The notes under the pieces were generated by a model. The model did not search any database, had not been told where the DNA came from, and saw nothing but the letters and a program-made list of their open reading frames with translations. Shown piece by piece: positions 53,041 through 60,957 of a stretch of DNA of 64,000 nt. Source of the stretch: Thermohalobaculum sp965247385 (GTDB taxonomy: Bacteria; Pseudomonadota; Alphaproteobacteria; Rhodobacterales; Rhodobacteraceae); contig CBDFHG010000003.1 of assembly GCA_965247385.1 (NCBI GenBank), positions 186,001-250,000 on the forward strand, read 5' to 3'. A program made the translations under genes and the position numbers. Each line of letters begins with the position of its first letter. Position 1 is the first letter of the stretch.

Positions 53041-53987
53041 CAAAGCCTGGCCGAGGATCCATCCCTCCCAGCGAGTGACTGCTGGGACATCAGGACACCC
53101 ATCGGGCCGGCGTTCATCAACTACGTCCAGCATGCCAAACAGGCCTATGATCGCGTCGAACCGATCTTCGCTGTCAGATAACCCGGGAAAGCCGGCTGCA
53201 ATGAAGTCTCGCAACCCTGGTTCTGGGTCGACTGGGCGCGTATCGAGCCACTCTAGGAGTGCACCCGAAACAAGCTTTCGCCGGATACCTTTCGCTTGCT
53301 CCAAACTGGGCGTCGCAAAATTCCGAGGTGACCATAGACCTCCCCCGGATAGGTCTCGGCAACCACGACATCACTTTGCTCCAGCAAATCGTTCAACAAT
53401 CCGTCGAACGGCCATATGTTGATCTGATCGCTCTTCGGGGCCAATAGTTCGCGCCAACCGGAAATCGCCCCTTTGCCGACCTGGTTGCCACCGAGCGTCC
53501 AGAAGAGCATGCAGGCTGCCTGGCGTTCGTCAGTTTTTCTGTCGCAGATCCGAAGGAGTAGATCCTTCTCCCGGAAACCCAGGCCGTTAAAGAGATGCTG
53601 TAGTTTCCGACCTCCAGGACGGTATGGGTAAAATGGCCGCTGAATCGAAATCTGCCGCCGGTCCTCACATACGGAGTACCAGTCGGCCCATGCGCCGCTA
53701 CCAAAGTTCTTCAACGCATCTTTGAAGTCGCTGAAACCGGTACGCTCGCCATAGGCCTGCGGTAGCCCGATCGGAAAATCGAAACCGATGAACAAGGAGC
53801 CACGCTGATCTCGACGCTGGCGCAGCCGCGAGAATAAGTTGGCGGTCTCGCCGACACACTCCGGTATCGCGATTTTCCACCGATCTACTTCTCGCGTGGC
53901 GACCGCCATCCAGCGTTTTTTCGGGTGCATGCTCCAGTCACAATGAGCAACAATCGCAGGTACGTGCGTCAATTTCTCACTCCACAA
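53035..53987 (-). pseudogene. DUF429 family protein, frameshifted
   Basis: The first part starts at a TTG giving MWSEKLTHVPAIVAHCDWSM, with HPKKRWMAVA, LFIGFDFPIGLPQAYGERTG and VVVAETYPGEVYGHLG. A one-base shift near 53290 is needed to continue into GIRRKLVSGALLEWLDTRPV, DRFDAIIGLFGMLDVVDERR and RWEGWILGQ. DUF429 proteins are predicted RNase H-like nucleases (acidic residues in HCDWS and GFDFP). The single shift may be real decay or a sequence error. A 3-base overlap with the IS200 element limit is due to the estimated boundary. Confidence 0.7.
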
Positions 53988-54008
53988 AAAGTGCGCGTTT
54001 GGGCGAAC

Positions 54009-54191
54009 TCACTCACTAGATGCTGCCAAGATTTTATCTTCAACCCAAATTTTCAACGCAGGCCAAAGGTCGCTCGAAGGCGAAGCATTACAGGCCAATT
54101 GAATGATACATTGATAGGAAAGAGGGATCACGGATTGCTTTGTTCCTCGCTTCATCGCATCCAGTGCACCAGTTCTTATCTTCTTGGCCAT
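54009..54191 (-). CDS. Small protein of unknown function (60 aa)
   Basis: The ATG at 54191 starts MAKKIRTGALDAMKRGTKQS and the frame ends WVEDKILAASSE 22 bases before the DUF429 start on the same strand. It could be a small partner of the DUF429 gene or chance. No family recognised. Confidence 0.35.
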   Translation of the reverse strand: MAKKIRTGALDAMKRGTKQSVIPLSYQCIIQLACNASPSSDLWPALKIWVEDKILAASSE

Positions 54192-54514
54192 AGTGAAATT
54201 TGGCCCGTCGGCGAAGGCAGCGACAACCACACTTCACAACCCCATACGCTCACCAACAACGTGGGCAAGAACGGCGTTCCGCATCCATTGATATGTATCC
54301 TTGGCAAATGGGCAGGGTGAATGATCGATGTCAGCATCGAGTTCCATCATCGCCGGAATATTTTTCCAGTACCGAATGCCCTTGACAGTCAAGGCGCAGC
54401 GAGACTTCAAGCCATTTACAGGATTCACTTGCTCCGAAAAATTTCCATTACATTGCTTCTTACCGGCGCGCTGCTTGGTCTGGCTGCAGGTCCCGCCTCC
54501 TTCCGGGAATTTGC
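54192..54514. other. Region upstream of the istB fragment
   Basis: A minus-strand frame reads AKDTYQWMRNAVLAHVVGER before a stop at 54234, but no start or family is convincing. Otherwise no feature recognised. Confidence 0.35.
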
Positions 54515-55355
54515 ATTCGATCAACAAGACCGCCGACTGGCCTACCGCCTGCGCAATGCCAGGCTGCGCCACGCGGAGGCCTCGATCGAGGATATCGATT
54601 ACCGAAGTCCCCGCCGCCTTGATAAGGGAATTATATAGTTGAGTGACCACAGTGTCAGTCCTCCGGCGTTAAGCCCTGTACTTGAGCAAGAACGCAGCTA
54701 ATTCAGTGTCAAAGCTATCTATTTTGTGTAATGCGCCTGGTTTTTTAGCAAGTTTGAAGCTCGCATTAGCGCCCTTTTCCCAAGCTACTGGTGTCAAATG
54801 TTATGGTCACTGAACTATATAATTCCCCTTGATAAAGCCCTGTTCCAGCAGCTGGCGCGGGGGCAATGGATTGCCAGCAAGCAGAACCTGATCATCACCG
54901 GCCCTTGCGGCGTTGGCAAGTCATGGCTGGCCTGCGCCCTGGGTCAAAAGGCCTGCCGTGACGACCGCTCCGTACTCTACAAACGGCTTCCGAGGATGTT
55001 TGCCGAGCTCGAGATGGGTCGTGCCGATGGCCGCTACCCGCGTCTGTTCCGGGCCCTGACAAGAGCCAACCTGTTGATCCTCGATGACTGGGGGCCGGAA
55101 CGCCTGAATGCCGAGCAGCGCCGTGATCTGATGGAAATCGTCGAGGACCGCCACCAGAACGCCGCCATCCTGATCACCTCCCAACTGCCGTTGGCGAAGT
55201 GGCACGAGATCATCGGCGAGCCCACGTTCGCCGACGCCATCCTTGATCGCATCGTTCACAATGCCCACAGACTCGAGCTTGACGGACCCTCGATGCGCAA
55301 AACCATGGCCGAGCAAAATGGTCTCGCAACCATTGACCAACCGAAAGGAAAATGA
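54515..55355 (+). pseudogene. istB: IS21 helper ATPase istB, interrupted and 5' truncated
   Basis: Before the MITE: RRLAYRLRNARLRHAEASIE, DIDYRSPRRLDK. After it: LDKALFQQLARGQWIASKQN, Walker A in ITGPCGVGKSWLACALGQKA, Walker B in LLILDDWGPERLNAEQRRDL, and LITSQLPLAKWHEIIGEPTF. IstB is the AAA+ partner of IstA. The first 60 or so residues are missing and a 202-bp insertion splits the rest. Confidence 0.88.
54626..54827. mobile_element. 202-bp MITE with 8-bp target duplication
   Basis: The left end GGGAATTATATAGTTGAGTG and the reverse complement of the right end GGGAATTATATAGTTCAGTG match at 23 of 24 positions including the next bases. CTTGATAA flanks both sides (54618-54625, 54828-54835). There is no coding capacity. 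The tips share GGGAATTATAT and AGTG with IS1595 element 1, and the 8-bp duplication also fits IS1595, so an IS1595-type transposase probably moved it. It splits istB between the codons for LDK. Confidence 0.9.
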
Positions 55356-55557
55356 CAACAAGAGATCACCCAACGGTGTCGATCACACCGCCCAAATCGA
55401 GCCGCGGTAAAAGTGGCCGTTCTGGATCGGAATCACTGGCCGCTTTCCGTCGGAACAGGTGGCCGTTTTCATCGGAATGAAGAGGTTTCTATGAGGCACG
55501 ACGCAACACGGGCCACGCTCACGCGGTCACCGGTGCCTCATCGGAACCTGATTGAAC

Positions 55558-55843
55558 TAAACTGCGGTTGACTTGGTGCTATGGGTAAAGTTGAAACAGG
55601 CCCGTCGAATTCGGGTGACATTTGATACGGTTTGGGCCGGGAACGGCTCCGGGTCTGCTCTCCAGGCTGGCAGGAGCGGTAATTTGAATATGGACGGAGG
55701 CAGATCGCTGAGCGGATGTGCCCACCGTTCTGATATTTGGCCCCTACGGTCCGGATCAGGACAACGGCCTTTACTCCGCGCCGATTTCGGGTCGGGCAGA
55801 GCGTGATTGTGGGTGGCAAAAGATGCGGTGACCAGCAGATGTG
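55558..55843. other. Non-coding left arm of the IS91 element
   Basis: Downstream of the transposase stop; expected to hold one functional terminus. No gene is seen. Confidence 0.4.
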
Positions 55844-57028
55844 TCATGGTGCTCTCGCCTCTTGATCGGTTCGAGAGTTTGCTGTTCTCGGGACTGGAAG
55901 TGCGCGGATCATGGTGCCTCCGCAACGGGGGCACGAAGGCGGTTGTACGGTCTCGAAGCGTCCCGCTGTGCGGTTCGGTTCCGGGTGGGGAGCGTCAGTG
56001 TTTTTGGCCAGGAGCGCACGACATTGCGCAATCCTGGCGGTGCGGTGTCTATTGGCCATAAAGCCAAAATGGCGGATGCGGTGGAACCCTGACGGCAGAA
56101 CATGCAAGAGGAAGCGCCGTATGAACTCGTTGGCCGCCAGCGTCATGACCTTGTTGACGCCTTTCTTGCGGTAATCCTTCCAGCGGAACCGGACCGTGTC
56201 GCCGGTCATGTCCATCAGGCGGCTGTTGGTAATGGCAACGCGATGGGTGTAGCGACCCAGATAGGCCAGCACTTGTTCGGGTCCGCCAAAAGGGCGTTTT
56301 GCATGAACGATCCAGTCGATCCGCCGCAGGTCGGCACAATGCGCCTTGAAGGTTACCTGATCCACAAGGTGAGCAAGCGCCCCGGAGAACCGGAGCTTGC
56401 CTGCCATATGGGCTCGGTTGAGATGTTCGAGAAACAGCCGCCGAAATAGACCGCCCAGTACCCGCACCGACAGGAAAAACCCCTCCGGGCAGGCGATCCA
56501 GCGTGATCTGTCCGGAGTAAGGCCGCCGCCGGGCACGATGCAATGCAAATGGGGGTGGTGGTGCAGGGCCTGCCCCCAAGTGTGCAGTACTGCCACCCCA
56601 CCGATCTGCGCGCCCAGATGTCGGGGGTCAGCTGCGATGGTTCGCAACGTTTCGGTCGCGGCACGAAACAGGATGGCATAGACCACCTGCTTGTTGTGAC
56701 AAGCGATCTCGGCGACCGGGGCTGGCAAGGTGAATACCACGTGGAAACAGGGCACGGGCAACAACTCTGTACGCCGCGCCGCAACCCATTTGGCCCGGGC
56801 CGTCCCCTGACACTTGGGGCAATGCCGGTTCCGGCAGGAATTGTATGCCACCTTGTTGTGGCCGCAGTCGTCACACTGCCAGACATGGCCACCGAGCCCG
56901 GCGGTTTGGCAGGCTTTGATTGCGCCCATCACACGACACTGTTGCAGGTCGAGATGTCCGGCATGCAACACGTGACAAGCCGGGCCATGATGACGGAATA
57001 CATCCGCCACTTCCAGAGAACTTCCCAT
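55844..57028 (-). CDS. IS91-family transposase (HUH, Y2)
   Basis: A 394-residue protein with an N-terminal zinc finger (WQCDDCGHNKVAYNSCRNRH, CPKCQG), the HUH motif in GQALHHHPHLHCIVPGGGLT, and catalytic tyrosines in LAYLGRYTHRVAITNSRL. It continues to a second zinc-binding segment (SCPRCGGTM). Normal length. Functionally coupled to the integrase 13 bases upstream. Confidence 0.92.
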   Translation of the reverse strand: MGSSLEVADVFRHHGPACHVLHAGHLDLQQCRVMGAIKACQTAGLGGHVWQCDDCGHNKVAYNSCRNRHCPKCQGTARAKWVAARRTELLPVPCFHVVFTLPAPVAEIACHNKQVVYAILFRAATETLRTIAADPRHLGAQIGGVAVLHTWGQALHHHPHLHCIVPGGGLTPDRSRWIACPEGFFLSVRVLGGLFRRLFLEHLNRAHMAGKLRFSGALAHLVDQVTFKAHCADLRRIDWIVHAKRPFGGPEQVLAYLGRYTHRVAITNSRLMDMTGDTVRFRWKDYRKKGVNKVMTLAANEFIRRFLLHVLPSGFHRIRHFGFMANRHRTARIAQCRALLAKNTDAPHPEPNRTAGRFETVQPPSCPRCGGTMIRALPVPRTANSRTDQEARAP

Positions 57029-57041
57029 GAAGCGTGGTGGC

Positions 57042-57899
57042 CTACGCTGGCACGACTTCCAGCCTCAGCCGCTCAAGCGGGCTTTGCGTTTTCTGAATCG
57101 TGCTGGCCGCCACTTGCGTGTAGCGCGCTGTCGTCGATAATTGCGCATGCCCTGACAGCACCTGAATGATGCGGATATCGACGCCGCTTTCCAGAAGATG
57201 GGTGGCGAAGCTGTGACGTAATGTGTGTACCGTCACCGGCTTGTTTAGGCCAGCTGCACCCCGCGCAGATCTACAGGCCGCATGCAAAACAGTCGGATCA
57301 ATCGGCCGTGTGCTGTCTCGCCCTGGAAACAACCAGACGTCAGGGCGGGTGCGTCGCCAGTAGCCACGCAGAATGGTAAGCAGGTGATCGGAGAGCATGA
57401 CGTACCGATCTTTCCCGCCCTTGCCCTGCACGATGTGGATCATCTTGCGTGCACTATCGATGTCGCTGATCTTCAGGCGTGAAACTTCTCCAGCCCGCAA
57501 ACCGGCTCCATAGGCTGTCGTCAGCGCGATGCGTGCCTTCAAGCTGGGCACCGCTTCGAGAAATCGCACGACCTCATCGGCACTCGGAACAACCGGCAAA
57601 CGTCGAGGTCTGCGGGCGTAGGGAATAAGTTCAGGGGTTTCCTCGTATCCAAGCGTGATACCAAAAAAGAAACGTAGCGCACAGACCGTCTTGTTCAAAC
57701 TACTCCAGGCAACCTCCTTCGATGCCAGGTGCACCTGATACGTGCGCACATCCTCCAGAGTCAGATGATCCGGGGATCGATTGAAAAATCGGCTGAATTT
57801 TGAAACTTCGTAAACGTATGATTGCTGGGTCGCTGGCGAAAGATTGCGGATTGTCATATCTTCTATCATACGGCGGCGTAGTGCACTTATCCGGGCCAT
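57042..57899 (-). CDS. Tyrosine recombinase associated with the IS91 element
   Basis: A 285-residue integrase from the ATG at 57899, chosen because GGAGGAGC lies 7 bases upstream (an earlier frame start adds 23 residues). It has the N-terminal core-binding domain (MIEDMTIRNLSPATQQSYVY) and the catalytic residues in GAGLRAGEVSRL (R), HTLRHSFATHLL (H-x-x-R), GHAQLSTTARYTQV (H and Y). A common companion of this IS91 subgroup. Confidence 0.92.
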   Translation of the reverse strand: MARISALRRRMIEDMTIRNLSPATQQSYVYEVSKFSRFFNRSPDHLTLEDVRTYQVHLASKEVAWSSLNKTVCALRFFFGITLGYEETPELIPYARRPRRLPVVPSADEVVRFLEAVPSLKARIALTTAYGAGLRAGEVSRLKISDIDSARKMIHIVQGKGGKDRYVMLSDHLLTILRGYWRRTRPDVWLFPGRDSTRPIDPTVLHAACRSARGAAGLNKPVTVHTLRHSFATHLLESGVDIRIIQVLSGHAQLSTTARYTQVAASTIQKTQSPLERLRLEVVPA

Positions 57900-58004
57900 T
57901 GAAAAGCTCCTCCTGTTTGGCTGTGGTTGTGGAAACCAAAGCTTGCCAGACAGAGGGCACCCCTTCAAATACAGGCACCAATACCGCGATAGCGGTTTAG
58001 TTCA

Positions 58005-58523
58005 ATGCGCACTCGGCGCGATCACAACGCACGGCGATGCATTGAAATGGAACACATTGAAGCTGAAACAGGGAGGCTTCTCGGGTCTACTATCAACGAT
58101 AAACAAGCCAGTATTAAAGCCACCTTTGGTCCTGGTGATGTCCTGTTTGGCAAGTTGCGCCCCTACCTTCGGAAGTTTTTTGCGCCTGACTTTGAAGGTG
58201 TTTGTTCAACTGAAATTTGGGTCCTTCAGCCGAAGGGAGACGTACTGTCTTCATCTTTCCTGCACGGGTTGGTGCAATCGGTTGGCTTTATGACAGAGGC
58301 CGAAAAGTCTGCTGGTTCGAAGATGCCACGGGCGGATTGGAAAATCGTCTCCGATTACCACTTCAAGTTGCCAAGCTTATCGGAACAAGAAGCTATAGCC
58401 AGTGTTGTGAGTGACATGGGGAATGAGATCGAAGCTCTCTATGAAAGCATCACCAAACTCCGCACCGAGAAGAAAGCCCTGATGCAGCAGCTTCTCACGG
58501 GGAAGCGGCAGGTAGTGGTCTGA
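58005..58523 (+). pseudogene. hsdS: Type I restriction specificity subunit hsdS, 3' part
   Basis: 172 residues: ARRCIEMEHIEAETGRLLGS, FGPGDVLFGKLRPYLRKFFA, DFEGVCSTEIWVLQPKGDVL, GSKMPRADWKIVSDYHFKLP and the conserved helix LPSLSEQEAIASVVSDMGNE, all of one target-recognition domain plus spacer helix. The first half is missing at the IS91 junction. Confidence 0.88.
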
Positions 58524-58524
58524 C

Positions 58525-59256
58525 GTGGCAGAGTTCTCTGATTACATTGTTTATGTGGATGAAAGCGGCGATCACAGCCTGACCTCCATTGACGCAGACT
58601 TCCCTGTGTTCTCACTGTCTTTCTGCGTGGTGAAGAAATCTGACTATCTGGATGCCGTGGTCCCGTCAGTGCAGGCGTTGAAGTTCAAATACTGGGGCCA
58701 CGACTCCGTTGTTCTGCACGAGCATGAAATCCGTAAATCCAAGGGGGACTTCACCTTCCTTCTGACGGATCGCACGGTACGCAAACAGTTCTATGAAGAC
58801 CTCAATCAGGTCATGGTTGATGCCCCGATCACCATTATCGCGTCGGTGATCGACAAGGTGAAGCTGACCAAGAAGTACCCGAGTCCGTGGAACCCTTATG
58901 AGATCGCACTTCACTCCTGTCTGGAACGATTGTTGATGTTTCTGCGTGACAACGACCAGACGGGCAAACGGACACATGTCGTCTTTGAGGGTCGTGGGAA
59001 GTCCGAGGATGCAGAGCTTGAATCAGCATTCCGTCGTATTGTTGCGGGAGAGAACGGCTGGGACTGGGTGAAGCGGGACTTCTCCTCCATGGAGTTTGAA
59101 CCAAAGTTCGCCAAGAAGTCTGTCAACTCAACAGGATTGCAACTGGCTGACCTGACTGCACGACCCATTGCCATCAAGACTTTACGTCCCAAACAAGCAA
59201 ACCGTGCATACGATGTGATCTTGACCAAGATGGGGGCAATCAAAGAGTTCCCATGA
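58525..59256 (+). CDS. DUF3800 domain protein
   Basis: A 243-residue protein from a GTG one base past the hsdS stop: YIVYVDESGDHSLTSIDADF with the signature DESGDH, and the C-terminal NSTGLQLADLTARPIAIKTL. DUF3800 proteins have an RNase H-like fold and often sit in phage or defence neighbourhoods; here it lies within a type I restriction operon, between hsdS and hsdR. Complete. Confidence 0.88.
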   Translation: MAEFSDYIVYVDESGDHSLTSIDADFPVFSLSFCVVKKSDYLDAVVPSVQALKFKYWGHDSVVLHEHEIRKSKGDFTFLLTDRTVRKQFYEDLNQVMVDAPITIIASVIDKVKLTKKYPSPWNPYEIALHSCLERLLMFLRDNDQTGKRTHVVFEGRGKSEDAELESAFRRIVAGENGWDWVKRDFSSMEFEPKFAKKSVNSTGLQLADLTARPIAIKTLRPKQANRAYDVILTKMGAIKEFP

Positions 59257-59405
59257 CCCAGAAAAGCAAAAGGGCACCAGTTTCCCAGCACCCCAATGCC
59301 GACCAGGTAATTCCCAATCCATGGTCGATATATAGGATCAACGTTACCCTAACGCAAGTTTTTTATCCGATGAATATTTTTCATGACCAATCAACACACG
59401 CCTGA
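59253..59405 (+). CDS. Small frame after the DUF3800 gene (50 aa)
   Basis: An ATG overlaps the DUF3800 stop and gives MTQKSKRAPVSQHPNADQVI, with a stop at 59405 inside the hsdR start. It may be a real small gene or a relic. No family. Confidence 0.3.
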   Translation: MTQKSKRAPVSQHPNADQVIPNPWSIYRINVTLTQVFYPMNIFHDQSTHA

Positions 59406-59514
59406 CACCCGTGAGAAAGCAGCCTCTAAACTGCCTGCTCTGCATGTCCTCATGGTCATGGGGTGGACCTACCTGCCACCTACTGAAGCTCTGGTCATGC
59501 GTGGGTCGGAATAG
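59383..59514 (+). pseudogene. hsdR: Type I restriction subunit hsdR, 5' stub 1
   Basis: The ATG at 59383 reads MTNQHTPDTREKAASKLPAL, HVLMVMGWTYLPPTEALVMR, the usual beginning of HsdR (GW-Y-P-EAL). It ends where an IS21 terminal sequence starts at 59514. The nuclease and helicase parts are gone. Confidence 0.75.
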
Positions 59515-59535
59515 GTGGCCGTTTTCATCGGAATG
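59514..59535. repeat. Second IS21 right-end remnant
   Basis: These 22 bases (GGTGGCCGTTTTCATCGGAA plus TG) are identical to 55458-55479, the tip of the IS21 right end. The IS21 body is missing. Confidence 0.8.
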
Positions 59536-60152
59536 CGCAGCTGGAGAGCCGGGATCGTGTGCCGGACCATTCCTGGCTGTCGAAGGCCCGCACGCGCCTG
59601 CCCCACGCGGGGCACGCGGCGGTCTTCGACCGGGTTCTGGCGCTGATCGCCGAGGCGGGTCTGGTGAAGGGCGACCGCATCGGGGTGGATGCCTCGACCA
59701 TGGAGGCCAACGCGGCGCGGCGCAACATCGTGCGGCGCGACACGGGTGAGGGCGACCGGGAGATGTTGGAGCACCTGGCCCGGGAGAGCGGCATCGAGAC
59801 GCCCACGGCCGAGGACCTGGCGCGTCTGGACCGCAAGCGCAAGGGCAAGAAGCTCTCGAACCAGGATCGGGTTTCCAGGAGCGACCCCGAGGCCAGGGTC
59901 GCCAGGATGAAGGACGCCGCGACCCATCTGGCCAATCAGGCCGAAAGCTACTTCTCACGTCTGCGCCGGATGGTCCGTGGTCAGCATCACCACGTCTCGC
60001 ACAAATACCTGCACCAGTATGCGAACGAGGCCGCATGGCGCGAAGATCATCGCCGGATCGATAATGGCGGGCAGTTCAACCGGACCCTCGGCGCGGCCCC
60101 GCATTCGCCGGTTAGCCGGAACTGGAAGGGCTATGGGCAACGGGCAGCATAG
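59536..60152 (+). pseudogene. Chimeric transposase: IS1182 middle fused to IS1595 C-terminus
   Basis: 59536-59935 matches the middle of the IS1182 transposases (LESRDRVPDHSWLSKARTRL, GDRIGVDASTMEANAARRNI). At 59936 it switches in frame to the C-terminus of an ISXO2/IS1595-type transposase (NQAESYFSRLRRMVRGQHHH, HKYLHQYANEAAWREDHRRI). Both were truncated before joining. Confidence 0.8.
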
Positions 60153-60261
60153 TCACTAAACATCCCTTACAGAAACGATCGGTTAATTTTTCCTCAGCCA
60201 ATATTTTGCCAGTGTTGCATAATATATGGTGATGGGTCAGCTACAGACAGGGGAGACGACC
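60153..60261 (+). promoter_or_regulatory. AT-rich region upstream of the small protein/HEPN pair
   Basis: About 110 bases, AT-rich at 60165-60230, ending in GGGGAG 6 bases before the ATG at 60262. Likely promoter of the pair. Confidence 0.4.
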
Positions 60262-60576
60262 ATGAACGCTTCAGCTAAAGCTGAAACGACCACTCAGAGA
60301 ATCGTGGAGATCGTTGAGCGCGAGGCGCAGAAGCGTTTTGCAAAGGCAGTCATTGATCGCGTTCTGGTTGGTGAAGGCGTTGATGGTGATGAGGATAGCG
60401 TCCTTAAGCTTTATGTTGTCATGGATAACCCGGATAAGATGGACACGAAGAACATCGTCGGGTTCATAGGTCATTTGCGCAAAACCCTTGAGGGTGAGGT
60501 CGGGGATGACAGGTTCCCCTTGGTTTCGTATTTCTCAAGGGACGAAGCAGCGGAACTGTTCCCTGAAACCGCTTGA
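60262..60576 (+). CDS. Small protein partnered with a HEPN gene (104 aa)
   Basis: The start is set by GGGGAGACGACC before the ATG (an upstream frame start at 60226 lacks a site). The product starts MNASAKAETTTQRIVEIVER, continues AVIDRVLVGEGVDGDEDSVL and DTKNIVGFIGHLRKTLEGEV, and ends VSYFSRDEAAELFPETA. I recall this type of protein encoded just before HEPN-domain genes. It has no nucleotidyltransferase motif. Possibly an antitoxin or regulator for the next gene; unproven. Confidence 0.6.
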   Translation: MNASAKAETTTQRIVEIVEREAQKRFAKAVIDRVLVGEGVDGDEDSVLKLYVVMDNPDKMDTKNIVGFIGHLRKTLEGEVGDDRFPLVSYFSRDEAAELFPETA

Positions 60577-60660
60577 TCTACTCACTACGGCTGAAGTGCT
60601 CGCCGGGCATGGTGCGGGCAAGCCGCTTGATGCGAATCTTCGCCGTTCTATTACGCACTT
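60568..60660 (+). pseudogene. HEPN-domain gene, N-terminal stub
   Basis: Overlapping the previous stop, the frame reads LDLLTTAEVLAGHGAGKPLD, ANLRRS, typical of HEPN toxins that continue ...STAYYALFH. Here TATTACGCACTTCAC (YYALH) follows directly but out of frame, so a small internal deletion broke the gene. The rest is not found. Confidence 0.55.
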
Positions 60661-60881
60661 CACCCCAATGGGACCTTATGACATGCCGTGCTGCTCTAGG
60701 GGTATAGTATGGTCGCTGATTTGCTACGCTGGTTCAGCGACCGAAACCTCGATTGGTTCGAAGCCGTATGGGCAGCGAACTCAACGCACAGTAGATGAGC
60801 ATTCTTTCCGGTTTGTCAATTCTCCTGACCCGGTGCCTGGAAAACGTGAAGAACGTGTGATCTTCGTGCATAGGTGTATTT
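60661..60881. other. Unassigned region between HEPN stub and hsdR stub 2
   Basis: A short frame at 60709 (MVADLLRWFSDRNLDWFEAV) is open for 28 codons without a recognised family. It may hold more HEPN debris. Confidence 0.3.
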
Positions 60882-60957
60882 ATGGCTGATTTTCAACGTC
60901 CCGACACCCGCGAAGAAGCAGCAGCCAAGCTCCCCGCGCTGCACATCCTGATGGTGA
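60882..60957 (+). pseudogene. hsdR: Type I restriction subunit hsdR, 5' stub 2
   Basis: MADFQRPDTREEAAAKLPAL, HILMVN is clearly related to stub 1 (shared PDTREEAA/KLPALH) but not identical. It is cut about 25 codons in by the IS630 element. Confidence 0.7.

Larger units (their letters stand above)
54515..55482 (+). mobile_element. Right part of the broken IS21-family element
   Basis: Contains istB (interrupted by a MITE) and a right end with three terminal repeats ending in GTGGCCGTTTTCATCGGAAT, GTGGCCGTTCTGGATCGGAA and a CCGCTTTCCGTCGG variant (55409-55479). The left part with istA is at 27006-28125. Confidence 0.75.
55558..57999. mobile_element. IS91-family element with integrase
   Basis: The left limit follows GAAC (55554-55557) with TAAACTGCGG. 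The right limit precedes GTTC (58000-58003), where the reverse complement reads TAAACCGCTATC. The minus strand carries a tyrosine recombinase followed by a Y2 HUH transposase. IS91 elements move by rolling circle and insert next to GTTC/GAAC. It splits the type I restriction locus. Confidence 0.75.

Noticed and set aside
54234..54650. 138-residue minus-strand frame across the MITE end
   Set aside because: It starts inside the MITE and runs antisense through istB; only the last 25 codons are outside known features.
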